Part shown: in pieces, positions 23,890 to 35,119 of the stretch
Numbering within the stretch: position 1 is the stretch's first letter
How the letters are laid out: every line of letters begins with the position of its first letter
Origin: a virus
IMG/VR virus record: IMGVR_UViG_3300050343_000145
Location: 1-64,000 of that record
Reading direction: 5' to 3' (one strand)
DNA: 64,000 bases
Made by a program: the position numbers and the translations under genes
Notes under the pieces: generated by a model
Databases searched by the model: none
What the model was told of the DNA's origin: nothing
What the model saw: the letters and a program-made list of their open reading frames with translations, nothing else

Positions 23890-24900
23890 ATGGCACTTTC
23901 ATATTTAACAGACATTAATTTAAACAAAAACGAATTACAGAATGCAGTAATTCAGAAATTATCCACAGACCCTTCTGCTGGGTTAACGGCAGGGTGGATT
24001 ATATACAACACAACAGATAACCAGCTTAAGGTTTACGACGGATCTAATTGGACAAATGTAGGTGGTGATATAACCGGAATTGATATAACAGCTGGAACTG
24101 GGTTGTCAGGAACAGTAAGCACAAGTTCAGGTCAGCATACCCAAACAATAAATATTGCAGATACAGGGGTAACCGCAGCTTCATACGGTTCATCAACCGC
24201 AATACCAGTTATAACTGTAAACGCACAAGGACAAATTACAGCAGCAAGTACAGCCGCAATTAGCACAGATTTAACAATTGCAGCAGATTCTGGATCTAAT
24301 GATATTGTATCAATTGGTACAGATACTTTAACATTTGCTGGTACTACAAATGAAATCGAAACAACCGTAAGTAATAATCAAATACAAATTGGTTTACCAG
24401 ATGATGTAACTATTGGAAATGATTTAGTTGTATCTGGAAATTTAACAGTATCGGGTACGACTACAACGGTTAATACGGAAACAATAAATCTTGCTGATAA
24501 CATTATTACTTTAAATAGTAACTATGCTGGATCTTCTCCAACTGAAAATGGTGGTATTGAAATTGAAAGAGGAACCGCTGATGATAATGTAGCGTTAAGG
24601 TGGAATGAAACAAGTGATACTTGGGAACTTACTAAAAATGGAACTGATTATTACGAAATACAAACAGTTGGTGAAAGTACATATTCAACATCAATTGGTA
24701 ATGGTACAGACACTTCTTACACTGTAACGCACAATTTAGGTTCTCAGGATGTAATTGTGCAGCTTTATGATAATAGTTCATTAGACACAGTCTATGCAGA
24801 CGTGGTGAGAACGTCTACATCAGTTGTAACAATTGATTTCAGTAGTAATTCGATACCGTCTACAAACGACATTAGAGTACTTATTACAAAAATAGGTTAA
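23890..24900 (+). CDS. Tail fibre/appendage protein
   Basis: A 336-residue Ser/Thr/Asn-rich protein. The N-terminus MALSYLTDINLNKNELQNA, then GWIIYNTTDNQLKVYDGSNW is a common phage fibre entry domain. The shaft contains VSGNLTVSGTTTTVNTET and LADNIITLNSNY, typical of marine phage fibres, and the tip repeats the small sandwich seen at 23194 (YTVTHNLGSQDVIVQLYD). No S74 chaperone. Confidence 0.72.
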   Translation: MALSYLTDINLNKNELQNAVIQKLSTDPSAGLTAGWIIYNTTDNQLKVYDGSNWTNVGGDITGIDITAGTGLSGTVSTSSGQHTQTINIADTGVTAASYGSSTAIPVITVNAQGQITAASTAAISTDLTIAADSGSNDIVSIGTDTLTFAGTTNEIETTVSNNQIQIGLPDDVTIGNDLVVSGNLTVSGTTTTVNTETINLADNIITLNSNYAGSSPTENGGIEIERGTADDNVALRWNETSDTWELTKNGTDYYEIQTVGESTYSTSIGNGTDTSYTVTHNLGSQDVIVQLYDNSSLDTVYADVVRTSTSVVTIDFSSNSIPSTNDIRVLITKIG

Positions 24901-24920
24901 TATAATTTTATAAATTCAAT

Positions 24921-27900
24921 ATGGCAAATCGTTTTCTTAGTGATATAAGAATCAACGACGCGTATACTTTTCCCGCGTCAGATGGTAGCAGTGGACAAGT
25001 TATCACGACTGATGGTTCTGGTAATTTATCTTTTGCAGAAGCGGGAACAAGCGATTCGGCTTCCGTAATTTACAGAGATAATTTTACTGGCGATGGGAGT
25101 ACGGCGTCTTTTGATTTGCAAAATTCAATTACTGATGAAGATCAAACACAAATATACATAGATGGTGTTTATCAAGAAAAAGATTCGTATTCCGTATCGG
25201 GATCAACAATAACCTTTACAACTGCACCAATTAGTGGTCACAGTATAGAGGTTATTTCTATTTCGGCCATAAACACAGGACCTACGGTTATTTATCAAGA
25301 TAACTTTACAGGCAACGGCTCAGCAACAGATTTTACGTTAGCGAATACTATAGACAATGAAGTTAAAACTTTAATATTTTTAAATGGTGTTTATCAATTT
25401 AAAAATACTTACAGTGTTGACGGAACTACACTTAGTTTTGACACAGCTCCAGTAAATGGGGTGGACATAGAGGTTATTAGTATTGCATCTGCATTACAAA
25501 CAGACAGTTTGCAAGCTGGTTCTGTAATTGTGCCTGTAAAAAATACACATACCGCAAGTATAGCCAAAGGAACTCCGGTATACATTAGCGGTAACGTTGG
25601 TAATTCAGCAAGATTACAAATAGCGCCAGCAGATGCAAGCAATAGCGCTAAAATGCCAGCAGCAGGATTGTTATTAACTACACTTGCTGTAAATGCAGAA
25701 GGCTATGCAATTACAGGTGGCTATTTAAGAAACATTACAACAGACACAATTGATGGCACAAGCACAGCATCAAACGATACTGTATATGTAAAAGCTGGTG
25801 GTGGTTTAACAATGACAAAACCAACTGGCAGCAATTTAATCCAAAATATTGCTAAAATTGCAAGATCTTCTGGTGGCAATTCAGGTTCGTTATTAGTGTC
25901 ATCAATACTTAGAACAAACGATATTCCTAATATTGCTAACGATAATTTTTGGCTAGGTAACTCTTCTAGCGTAGCAACAGCTACATCATTTCCAACAGAA
26001 GTTGGTAATTATTTAACAACAAACAGTTACGCAACAGAAAACTATGTAGATACAGAAGTTGCAGGGTTAGTTGCTTCGGCTCCTAGCAACGTTAGATACT
26101 TTAAACGAACTTGCGGCAGCATTAGGTGATGATCCTAATTTTGCTACAACTACGGCTACTAGCATTGGAACTAAATTGCCTTTGGCTGGTGGAACACTAA
26201 CTGGAGCTTTATTAATACAACAATCAAGTACTAGTACTGGGTTTACAACTGAAAAAACAGGGGGTACAGGTTCATTTATTAATTTAAAAGACACTGCAGG
26301 TAGTGTTTTTATAGGAGGAGTTAATTCTGAATTTGTAATACAAACACCTAGTGGTAGTTATTCAAATAAATTAACAATCTCAAACTCAGGAAACGCAACT
26401 TTTGCAGGAGATATTACAATAGGAAATAATGCCAGTATAAAAAGCGTTGGTAGTGTTAGAATTGATATTGATGAAGATAATAATTCAACTACAAGAGCAT
26501 TTCTTGTAAGAAATAACGGTGGTGCGAATACTTTGTTTAGAGTTCAAGAAGATGGTAGCGTAGGAATCGGAACTGATTCACCTGATTATCTGTTAGATAT
26601 AGAAGGAGCTAGTCCTAGAATTAGAGTAAAAGAAACTAGTAGCAATACTTCTACTACTATGGTAGAAGTTGAAAATAGTGATGGTAGAGGCGCTATGCTT
26701 GGAGTTGGTGGTAGTGGTAGAAGTGATATTTTAACTAATAGGGGATATATTAATGCACAAACAGCATTAGATGGTTTGGCTATTGGAACAGAAGGAACAG
26801 ACCCTGTTATTTTTTATACTCAAGGTTTATCTGCATCAAATGAAAGAATGCGTATTACAAGTGGAGGTAACATAGGTATAGGAACAGGTGCCGATGTTTA
26901 TGGGGATTTACATTTAGAGGGTGGTCAGCAAGATATAGTATTAACAAACACTTCTGCTGATGGAGTCGCGGGTTTAACAATATCAAGAATTATAGGTCAA
27001 GCAAGGGGTTATAGTAATACCTCATCAGTCATGCAGTCGATTGATTTTGTAACTAATTCCTCTACTTGGTATAAAGGAGATATTGTATTTAAAACAAATA
27101 ATACTGACGGTACAGATAGTACAGTAGCCGCTTCAGAAAGGATGCGTATAAAAGCTGATGGTAGTATTAATATAGGAGCTAGAAGAGCCGCTTTACCAAG
27201 CAATTTTGGTTACAGTGGATCTTATAAAGTATTAATACTAGGAAGTTCAGGAACAAATTACCAAACAGACGCAGTAACATTATCACTTGGTGTGGATGTA
27301 ACAGGTAATCCGAGTGGTGCTTATAATGGAAACGGTAGGGAAATAATTATTAGAAACGAAGGAGCTTTTATATCTCCTAATACTGCTAATAATGGTTACA
27401 ATACTATTTTGAGCTGGAATAGTTCTGGGCAACCATATTTTTCTCAAAACGTTGGGATAGGAACAACTGGCCCTAATGCTGATTTAGAAGTTAAGACACT
27501 TAGTGGGGGTGTTGGTGTAAACACATTAAGATTAAATACAAATTTTGCAAATGGAAATACTGTAGATATAAATCCTTTTATAAGTGGACTTAACAACGGG
27601 GGAATGGAAATTAAATTAGCGGGTTCTCAAAAACTTGTTATGCTTCCATCCGGAGACGTGGGGATCGGAACGGCTTCGCCTGAAAGTAAATTACACGTCT
27701 ACAAAAATGCAGCAGCTAGTACAGTTGTAGAATTATTAAGATTAGATTGTGGAGAAAACAGCCATGCAGCAAGTAAGGGAGGAAGTATAGTTTGGAGAGA
27801 TATAAACGTATATTCAAATACAGCAAGTATTACTGCTCAAAGAACTGGACTTGGTAGTAGTTCTTCATTACAATTTGGTTTAAGGGGTGGCGAAAAAATG

Positions 27901-28590
27901 CGTATAACATCTGCGGGGGATGTTTTAATAAATGCAACAGGAAGATACAACGGTTATCCAGCAAGTTTCATAACACAAACTTTAGCAAGTGGTTCTGGTG
28001 ATTTTTGCCCTATTTTAGAATTAGTAGGGAATAGAAGTGCAGCTCAAGGCAATCAAAATGCAATGATACAATTCTTTAATAAAACATCAACAGCAGTTGA
28101 GGTTGGGAGAATTTCGTCTACACAAGGCTCAGCTACTAATAGTGGTGGTTTAACATTTCACGTTGCTAACGCAGGGTCACTTTCAACGGGGTTATCTATT
28201 GGGCAAACAGGTAGAATTATACTGCCAGGATTAGATGGAAAAACTCAAGTTCATCCGGATGTAAGTTACCGTACTACAGATGGTGAATTATTTTATCAAA
28301 CATCTTCAGAAAGATATAAAACTGATATAGTAAATCTTGAAAATTCTTTAAATAAGGTTAACTCATTAAGACCTGTTAGATTTACAGATACAAATACTAA
28401 CGAGCCTGGTTTTGGTTTGATAGCTGAAGAAACAAATGAAATAATTCCAGAGGTAGTATTTACTAAAGATGAACAAATTGAAGGAATAAGTTATTCTAAT
28501 TTAGTTCCTTTCCTAATTAAATCAATACAAGAACTAAAAGCAGATAACGATAGCTTAAAAGCTAGGATAGAAACGTTAGAAAATAATTAA
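24921..28590 (+). CDS. Large tail fibre with S74 domain; frame break near 26090
   Basis: Joined product about 1220 residues. First part (24921-26129) starts MANRFLSDIRINDAYTFPAS and has two tandem domains (DNFTGDGSTASFDLQNSI; DNFTGNGSATDFTLANTI). An extra A near 26090 breaks the frame. The second frame continues with TLNELAAALGDDPNFATT, KLPLAGGTLTGALL, repeated VGIGT-x-SP shaft units, and an S74 chaperone (SSERYKTDI, GFGLIAEETNEIIPEVVF, SYSNLVPFLIKSIQELKA). Receptor-binding fibre. The join is supported by the intact equivalent at 30881. Confidence 0.82.
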
Positions 28591-31500
28591 TATGGCACAA
28601 ACTAAAGTAAAACTTATATCAGACGGCGTAATAGTCCAGAGTAATTTACATGCTAGCCACGGTATAACTACCGCACATATTGGTGAGGGTAGCAATTTGT
28701 ATTACACAGATGCTAGAGTAGGTTCTTACTTGTCTACAAATAGTTTTGCTACAGAAAGCTATGTAAGTACACAGATAACTAATTTAGTTGATTCGTCACC
28801 TGCAACTCTTAATACACTTAATGAATTAGCCGCTGCTCTTGGAGACGATCCAAACTTTGCAACAACTACAGCAACAAGTATCGGGTTAAAAGCTCCATTA
28901 GCATCACCTAGTTTTACAGGAAACTCAACTTTTGCAGGTCCTATATATTTACTAAACACAAGTGCAAGAATTAGTGCGGGTGGTAGCGGGGAGGTTGGGT
29001 TCAGATAATTATAACACCGGCGCAACTGGTAGTTTAGTCTGGTATGGAGGTGGAACTGCCTCTAAATTTAATGTGACAAGTGCTGGAAATGCAACTTTTG
29101 CAGGGCTTGTAAACATACCCGCTGCAGCAGATGGAACTAAATTTACAATAACATCTTCAGCAGGTTCAAATCATAACATTATAGAAATGGGTCAATTAGG
29201 CTCAGATGGATTTTTAGATGTATCAGCAGCAGGCGGTGGAGTAGTAAGTCATTTGTCAGGTTACACAGGATATGCAAGTTATTTTTTATCACAAGTAGGA
29301 ATCGGAACGGCTTCGCCTACTAATGCAAAATTAGTAATTTCTGATACTGGCTCAAATAAAATATCTATTGATGGAGGAACTTCTCAAAACGGTATGAGAT
29401 GGGAGGCGGTTGGGGGCGCTAATGGTTTTTATTTATTCAATGGTACTTTTGGTACCGCTGGATTTGGATTATACAATATAAACACAGCACAAGCATTACT
29501 TTGGATTCAAAACGGAGGAAACGTCGGGATTGGAACGACTTCGCCTTCATCAAAGCTGCAAATACAAGCAAATCAACACGCAACTAACCCTGGTGGTAAA
29601 AATTACACTGGATCTGCAATAAATGCTGATGGAGGAGATATAGCAACTGGAAAATTATTTTTGCAAGGTTATCAAAATACAGCAAATGACTTGTGTGGGT
29701 TTAACAATGAAGCAAACAGAGTTGTATTATATAATTACACAGATGGTAGGCATTTGCAGCTTTGGAATCATACTGGTGATACTTCTATACCTAATGGCAG
29801 CGTCGGGATCGGAACGACTTCGCCTAGCACTAAATTAGTAGTAGCACAAAGTAATGTAACGGAGCCAAGTGGTGTAGATGCTAATACAAGTATATTAATT
29901 AAGAACAATACTTGGTCAGGAATGACTTTACTTGCAACCTCAAGTACAGGAAGTTTTCTAACATTTGGAGATGAAAATGCAGGATTTGCAGGTAGAATAC
30001 AATATATTCACTCTAATGATAATATGATTTTTGAAACTGCAGCAACAGAAAGAATGCGTATTCTTGGTGATGGAAGCCAAACACAAATAAAAGGTAAACA
30101 CGGCGGTGGTGCAGATTTATTATTATATAATACAGATGTAACCCTTGCTACTGACCAAATGATAGGTAGGTTAGGTTTTTATAAAACTGATGGTAGTGGT
30201 TCTAATGTAGGGGTTTCAAGTTCAATACAAGCACGAGCTACTAATAGTGGGTCTGGTTCTTATATGAGTTTTCATACAGATGGTGAAACTCCTGCAACAC
30301 AAGAAGCAGAAAGAATGCGTATTACAAGTAGCGGCAAAACTTTAATGGGTATTACAAGTGAGCAAAATGCTGGTAAATTACAAATGCAATCGGGTGGGTT
30401 TGAAAATGGTGGTACTTTAGATATTGTAACAGGTGGTTGGTATAGATATTATACCAGGGTATGCCATAATGCAACATCAGCCAGTACTGCGGGATATTGG
30501 CATATAAAAACAAACATAATAGTAAACACAAACGTGATGTTTATGGCTAAATTTTACGGCTATATATATGGATCAGCTCAAGTTTTAGACCTTACACACG
30601 CAGGATATGCTTATAGCGGCAGTAATAGTATTATAAATCAAGGTACAACAAATAACGGAAGTGACCCTAATGCTAGCAGCGCAATATACTCGTCTGCAAC
30701 TGGCAATAAAGTAACTTTTAGAATTGCTTTTGGGACTGGTAGTACTTTTTCAACTTACTTTTGTGGGGTGATGATGGATATGGCATTTCCAGCTCCAGCT
30801 GGACAAGGTCATGATTTTGAAATTGAAGCACAAACGTTTAGCCAAAATACAACGGTATATTAAAATAAACAAATAAATAAATGGCAAATACTAAAGTAAC
30901 AGGTGATTTAATAGCGAGCTCAACGATAGCTACAGGTAACATAGCGGATAACGCAGTTACTAGCGATAAAATAAGCGGGATTACAACAGCTCATATTACT
31001 GAAGGTGCTAACTTGTATTATACTGATGCTAGAGCAGATGCTAGAGCTGCTTTATTAGTTGATTCAGCGCCTAGTACTTTAAATACATTGAACAAATTAG
31101 CTGCGGCGTTGGGTGATGACCCTAATTTTGCTACAACAGTCACTAATTCAATAGCAACTAAATTGCCTCTTGCTGGGGGTACGTTAACTGGAGCACTGCA
31201 GGCTCAACCTTGGTTATTTAGACAAATGTCTAATCAAGTTGAATATCACGTGTTGGACAACGGAAACCTAAACGGGCCTAGCTGGAAATTTAGGTACGAT
31301 GGCACTACGTCCAATAGATATGTTGATTTTGGATTTAAAGATGGCGCGGGTAATTATGTTTCCGGTTTAAAACTACATAATAACTCAACTGTATCTTGGA
31401 GAGGGGCTGATATAATAAATGGCAATGCTCAATGGGTAGGGGACATAAACACCTCAGCCTCTATACAAACTGGAGCAATTGAGGCTTCAGGAAATGTAAC

Positions 31501-32794
31501 CGTAGGTAATAGTGGTAATATTAATATTCCAACTGCCTCTTCAGGAAATGCAAATTTACATTTTGATGGCACTGATTTTAAAATAACATCAAATTCATCT
31601 TCGGCTAATTTAAAGCTAGAAACAAATTCAACTACAAGATTAACTATAAATAACGCCGGAAATGTGACTTTAAATAGTGCAACTGATTTAGATTTTCAAG
31701 TAGCTGATTTTGCACAAATTAAATTTAGAGAATCTGGCGCTATAATGATTGATTCAGACAATAACCAATCAAGTAGAAACTTTTCTATAAAAGATGGTGA
31801 TGGAACAAATTTATTACTAATTACAGATACTGGAAATGCAACTTTTGCAGGTGAAGTATCTTTAAAATCAAGATTGAATTTACAGAGGTCAAGTGGTGGT
31901 GCAACAACTTTAATACAATTTAAAAATGAAAATGGTGTAGATAGGGCACATATTGATTTTGGGGGGACAAATGAAGAATTAAGTTTTTTTTCAGGTTCAG
32001 GTGGCTCAGAACATATGCGTATAGACGGTTCTGGAAACGTAGGAATTAATAATACAAACCCTTCAGCTTTTAATTCACTTGGGGGATTACAAACAGTTAT
32101 AGGAAATGGAAGTGCAAATGCTAATTTAACTTTATATGGTGCATCTACAGATTATTCTCACGTTGCTTTTGCTGATTCAAGTACTTCAAGTTCAAGTGCT
32201 CAATACGCAGGATTATTACAATATTATCACGTTGACAATAGTTTAAGAATTTATACTAATTCAATAGAAAGAATGCGCATTACAAGCGGTGGAGATATTC
32301 AAGTTCAAGGGGGAGATATATTTTTAAACAGTGGAACAAATTATAATGACAAAGGTGTTGTTTATTTATCTAATGAAAGAACAGCAATAATTTCTGATAT
32401 TGTAAATGCAACTGCTAATGGGGACACAAGTTTAGATTTTCAAACAAGAAAAGGTGGAACGAGAGCTTCGGCTATGTATATTGATGAATTTAGAAACGTA
32501 GGAATCGGGACGACATCACCTAATTTTAAATTAAATGTTCATCGTTCTGATTCTACAAATACTACTATTGGAATAACTAATTCATCAACTGGGGATGCAA
32601 GATTGTATTTTGACGCCTCAAATGGCGATGGGGCTGGTAGTGATTATATGCAAATGGGGCAACAGAATGATCTATCAGGATTTATACAAATGGAACAAAG
32701 TGCAGGTTCGTTTAATATTAAAACTGGTCCAGGTGGCTCTGATAGATTAACTGTTTTGCAAGGCGGCAACGTAGGAATTGGAACGACTTCGCCT
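26560..32794 (+). repeat. Dispersed 24-base repeats coding N-VGIGTTSP in three fibre genes
   Basis: Near-identical units, typified by GTAGGAATCGGAACGACTTC followed by GCCT, start at 26560, 27451, 27658, 29295, 29523, 29802, 32498 and 32771. The DNA match is closer than the flanking coding sequence requires. They mark shaft modules and could serve as recombination points between fibre genes. Confidence 0.7.
28592..30863 (+). CDS. Tail fibre, frame break near 28990
   Basis: Joined product about 755 residues. The N-terminus MAQTKVKLISDGVIVQSNLH leads into HIGEGSNLYYTDARV and TLNELAAALGDDPNFATT, shared with the neighbouring fibres. After a G-run indel near 28990 it continues with VGIGTTSP shaft units and ends in a beta-rich tip (GNKVTFRIAFGTGSTFSTYF) with no S74 domain. 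One base after the previous fibre gene. Confidence 0.78.
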
Positions 32795-33406
32795 AATAAT
32801 GGTAAACTAGAAGTTCAGCAAACCGCAATAACTCCTGCTCTATGGGTACAAACAGGAGGAACAACTGATACTTATTATATAGCAGATTTTAGAACAGGAA
32901 CTAATGCTTCTGCTCTTGCTATAAAAGGTAATGGAAGAGTAGGCGTGGGAGAATCATCCCCAGCGGAAAAATTAGAAGTAAACGGTAATATAAAAGCTGG
33001 TGATACAACCGGTAAATTTTTTACCAATGTATATACAGCTACCACAGCCTCTACTGCTGATACGTTTTCTAGTAGTGGCCCTGGTGTATGGGAATATATA
33101 ATAAAAATGAATCCAAACCCAGCCGGCTCGGGGTCATATACAGATTTTTATTATGGCAAATTAGGTATAGGTACAGGGTGGAATGGTAACGTAACAGATT
33201 ACATTTGGTATCAAGAAGATCAAACAGCACCTAGAACTCTTTATCCTTCTGGTGGAGGTAATAAAACAATATCTTTTGTTATGGTTAGTGGAGGATCGGA
33301 AGTTACAAGTGTATCTCATGGAACAACTGTTACTATTAGAGTAAAAGGTTTTGGTGGTAATTCATATAATCAAAATATATCTATATTTTTCAGAAGGCTA
33401 GCATAA
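30881..33406 (+). CDS. Large tail fibre, intact paralogue
   Basis: An 841-residue fibre: MANTKVTGDLIASSTIATGN, then HITEGANLYYTDARADARAA, TLNKLAAALGDDPNFATT, KLPLAGGTLTGALQ, long shaft with NVGIGTTSP units, and a tip (FSSSGPGVWEYIIKMNPNPA; VSHGTTVTIRVKGFGGN). No S74 chaperone. Its unbroken head domain shows how the broken copies at 26090 and 28990 should read. Receptor binding is the likely role. Confidence 0.8.
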   Translation: MANTKVTGDLIASSTIATGNIADNAVTSDKISGITTAHITEGANLYYTDARADARAALLVDSAPSTLNTLNKLAAALGDDPNFATTVTNSIATKLPLAGGTLTGALQAQPWLFRQMSNQVEYHVLDNGNLNGPSWKFRYDGTTSNRYVDFGFKDGAGNYVSGLKLHNNSTVSWRGADIINGNAQWVGDINTSASIQTGAIEASGNVTVGNSGNINIPTASSGNANLHFDGTDFKITSNSSSANLKLETNSTTRLTINNAGNVTLNSATDLDFQVADFAQIKFRESGAIMIDSDNNQSSRNFSIKDGDGTNLLLITDTGNATFAGEVSLKSRLNLQRSSGGATTLIQFKNENGVDRAHIDFGGTNEELSFFSGSGGSEHMRIDGSGNVGINNTNPSAFNSLGGLQTVIGNGSANANLTLYGASTDYSHVAFADSSTSSSSAQYAGLLQYYHVDNSLRIYTNSIERMRITSGGDIQVQGGDIFLNSGTNYNDKGVVYLSNERTAIISDIVNATANGDTSLDFQTRKGGTRASAMYIDEFRNVGIGTTSPNFKLNVHRSDSTNTTIGITNSSTGDARLYFDASNGDGAGSDYMQMGQQNDLSGFIQMEQSAGSFNIKTGPGGSDRLTVLQGGNVGIGTTSPNNGKLEVQQTAITPALWVQTGGTTDTYYIADFRTGTNASALAIKGNGRVGVGESSPAEKLEVNGNIKAGDTTGKFFTNVYTATTASTADTFSSSGPGVWEYIIKMNPNPAGSGSYTDFYYGKLGIGTGWNGNVTDYIWYQEDQTAPRTLYPSGGGNKTISFVMVSGGSEVTSVSHGTTVTIRVKGFGGNSYNQNISIFFRRLA

Positions 33407-33433
33407 ATAAATAAATAAATAAATAAATAAAAA
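33404..33433 (+). repeat. Tandem TAAA tetranucleotide repeat
   Basis: About seven perfect TAAA units fill the gap between the fibre stop at 33406 and the ATG at 33433. The A-rich leader may act as a translation enhancer, as upstream A-tracts do in Bacteroidetes. Copy number could vary by slippage. Confidence 0.8.
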
Positions 33434-33774
33434 TGGCAATAACTTACAAATGGACAATTAATGCGTTAGACGCAAAAATTTCCCACGATAGCAAAGATAA
33501 TGTTATCAACACAATTCACTGGGGATATTCAGCCTCAGAAGAACATGAAGCTGGTATGTATACGGCTTCATCTATAGGAACTCATCCCGTAGAATACGAT
33601 GCAGACAACTTCACGGAATACGACAGTATACAAGAGGCTGATGTGATTGGTTGGTTAGAAAACGGGTTAGATGTAGACAGTATGAAAGCTAGTTTAGATT
33701 CACAAATTGAATTATTAAAGGCTCCAGTAAACATAACATTCCAAGTGCCTTTTGCTCCGTCTGCTGAAGAATAA
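33433..33774 (+). CDS. Small conserved phage protein near fibres
   Basis: A 113-residue protein: MAITYKWTINALDAKISHDS, NVINTIHWGYSASEEHEAG, and a C-terminal LLKAPVNITFQVPFAPSAEE. The pattern TY-x-W-x-I, then a W-rich strand and a C-terminal proline-rich tail is common in marine phages just after fibre genes. Probably a fibre chaperone or minor structural protein; unproven. Preceded by the TAAA repeat. Confidence 0.62.
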   Translation: MAITYKWTINALDAKISHDSKDNVINTIHWGYSASEEHEAGMYTASSIGTHPVEYDADNFTEYDSIQEADVIGWLENGLDVDSMKASLDSQIELLKAPVNITFQVPFAPSAEE

Positions 33775-33849
33775 TTAGAAATCAAGTAAAACAAGTGATA
33801 ATAAATTATAACCCAAACAATTAAATTAAATTTAAAAAAAATTAAAATT

Positions 33850-34107
33850 ATGGAAAACCAAAAACAAAAAATTACACCAGAACAATTAGAAGAATTACAA
33901 GGATTTGTAGGTAAGCTTAATAACGCTGCCTCGCAAATAGGTAACTTAGAATTAAAGAAACATCAGCTTAACCACGCTGCAGCAGAAGTTCAACAAGATT
34001 TGAATAAGTTGCAAGCTAAGCTAGAAGAGAAGTACGGCAAAATACAAATTAACATTGAAGACGGATCGTACGAGCCAATCAAAGAAGAAGATGAGTCTAG
34101 TTCGTAA
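33850..34107 (+). CDS. Coiled-coil protein, unknown
   Basis: An 85-residue helical protein with heptad-like spacing (LEELQGFVGKLNNAASQIGN; VQQDLNKLQAKLEEKYGKIQ) and an acidic serine tail. Preceded by a 75-base A/T-rich leader. Likely oligomeric. Its end overlaps the next gene by 17 bases. Confidence 0.6.
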   Translation: MENQKQKITPEQLEELQGFVGKLNNAASQIGNLELKKHQLNHAAAEVQQDLNKLQAKLEEKYGKIQINIEDGSYEPIKEEDESSS

Positions 34108-34309
34108 AATAAGTATAGGTAGAGACTATAAGAACGACGCTATGCATTATGCGGTAGGCCAAGAAGTATATGGTGGCCATACAATATGCGACATAGTAGA
34201 AGGTGACGATAAGTTTTCTATTTATATTAAAAAAAAGAACGAAGTATTACCGTGGAAAGATTTTAATAAAAACATGGCCATAGCCGTGGAATACAACCTA
34301 GAATATTAA
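34091..34309 (+). CDS. Small conserved phage protein (IGRDYKNDAMHYAVGQ type)
   Basis: A 72-residue protein starting MSLVRKISIGRDYKNDAMHY with VGQEVYGGHTICDIVEGDD and ending MAIAVEYNLEY. The start at 34091 was chosen over an internal-overlap start at 34055 because MSLVRKIS is the family-like N-terminus. The pattern is frequent just upstream of terminase genes in marine phages; function unknown. Confidence 0.62.
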   Translation: MSLVRKISIGRDYKNDAMHYAVGQEVYGGHTICDIVEGDDKFSIYIKKKNEVLPWKDFNKNMAIAVEYNLEY

Positions 34310-34893
34310 TGCAAAGTTTATTTAACTTTATAGTTAAACCTAAAAACGAAAGATACGATAATAAAAAATATATTGATGGTCAGGAACTACTGTTAAACAC
34401 AGAAATTTCTGATCACCGATATGTTAGTCGTAACGGTATAGTGACAGCAATACCTAAGTCACAGGAAACTGAAATACAAATTGATGATGAAGTTATTGTG
34501 CACCATAATGTTTTTAGAAGATGGTATGATGTAAGAGGTGTTGAAAAAAACAGCAGAAGCTACTATAAAGAAGATAAATACTTTATAACATCAGACCAAA
34601 TATTTTTATACAAACGAAACAAAAATTGGCAAGCGCCTAAAGGATTTTGTTTTGTTAAACCAATTGAATCAAATAATATTATAGAAAAAGAAATGCCACT
34701 ACGTGGTATTATAAAGTATGTTGATAAAGAACTTAAAGATATACAAAAAGAAGATTTAGTTGGTTTTACACCAAGCAGTGAATACGAATTTATTGTTGAT
34801 GGTGAAAGATTGTATAGAGTACCAACTAATTCAATATCTATTAAGTATGAACGTAAAGGAACAGAAAGAGAATATAATCCAAGCTGGCTATGA
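34309..34893 (+). CDS. Conserved phage beta-barrel-like protein, unknown
   Basis: A 194-residue protein with RNGIVTAIPKSQETEIQIDD, EVIVHHNVFRRWYDVRG and NSRSYYKEDKYFITSDQIFL. The strand-loop pattern around IDDEVIVHHN is reminiscent of GroES-like beta barrels, but this is weak. A family with the same HHNVFR motif occurs ahead of terminase genes in other marine phages. It shares a one-base overlap with its upstream neighbour. Confidence 0.58.
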   Translation: MQSLFNFIVKPKNERYDNKKYIDGQELLLNTEISDHRYVSRNGIVTAIPKSQETEIQIDDEVIVHHNVFRRWYDVRGVEKNSRSYYKEDKYFITSDQIFLYKRNKNWQAPKGFCFVKPIESNNIIEKEMPLRGIIKYVDKELKDIQKEDLVGFTPSSEYEFIVDGERLYRVPTNSISIKYERKGTEREYNPSWL

Positions 34894-35119
34894 TGCAGTT
34901 AAAGAACTTGTTAAAGTTGCAAAAGAACCGATTGTTGAAACTGATGATGATGTTTCAGCCGATCGACTCAAGAACGCTGCAGCCACTAAAAAGCTCGCAA
35001 TATTCGATGCATTTGAGATTCTAAATAGAATTGAAATTGAAAAAGCATTGCTTGAAGGAAGAAATATAGAAGAGAAACCAGAGTCATTCAAAGGCTTTGC
35101 TGAAAGAAGGTCTAAGTAA
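34847..35119 (+). CDS. Probable small terminase-like protein
   Basis: A 90-residue helical protein immediately before the large terminase. Start chosen at 34847 (MNVKEQKENIIQAGYDAVKE), avoiding a long overlap with the previous gene. It contains DRLKNAAATKKLAIFDAFEI, a likely helical oligomerisation segment. Position, size and helical character fit a small terminase or its analogue, although no HTH is visible. Its last base overlaps the first base of the terminase start. Confidence 0.5.
   Translation: MNVKEQKENIIQAGYDAVKELVKVAKEPIVETDDDVSADRLKNAAATKKLAIFDAFEILNRIEIEKALLEGRNIEEKPESFKGFAERRSK

Noticed and set aside
24921-33406. Diversity-generating retroelement acting on fibre tips
   Set aside because: No reverse transcriptase and no template/variable repeat pair with A-specific changes in the window; the repeats seen are shaft units.
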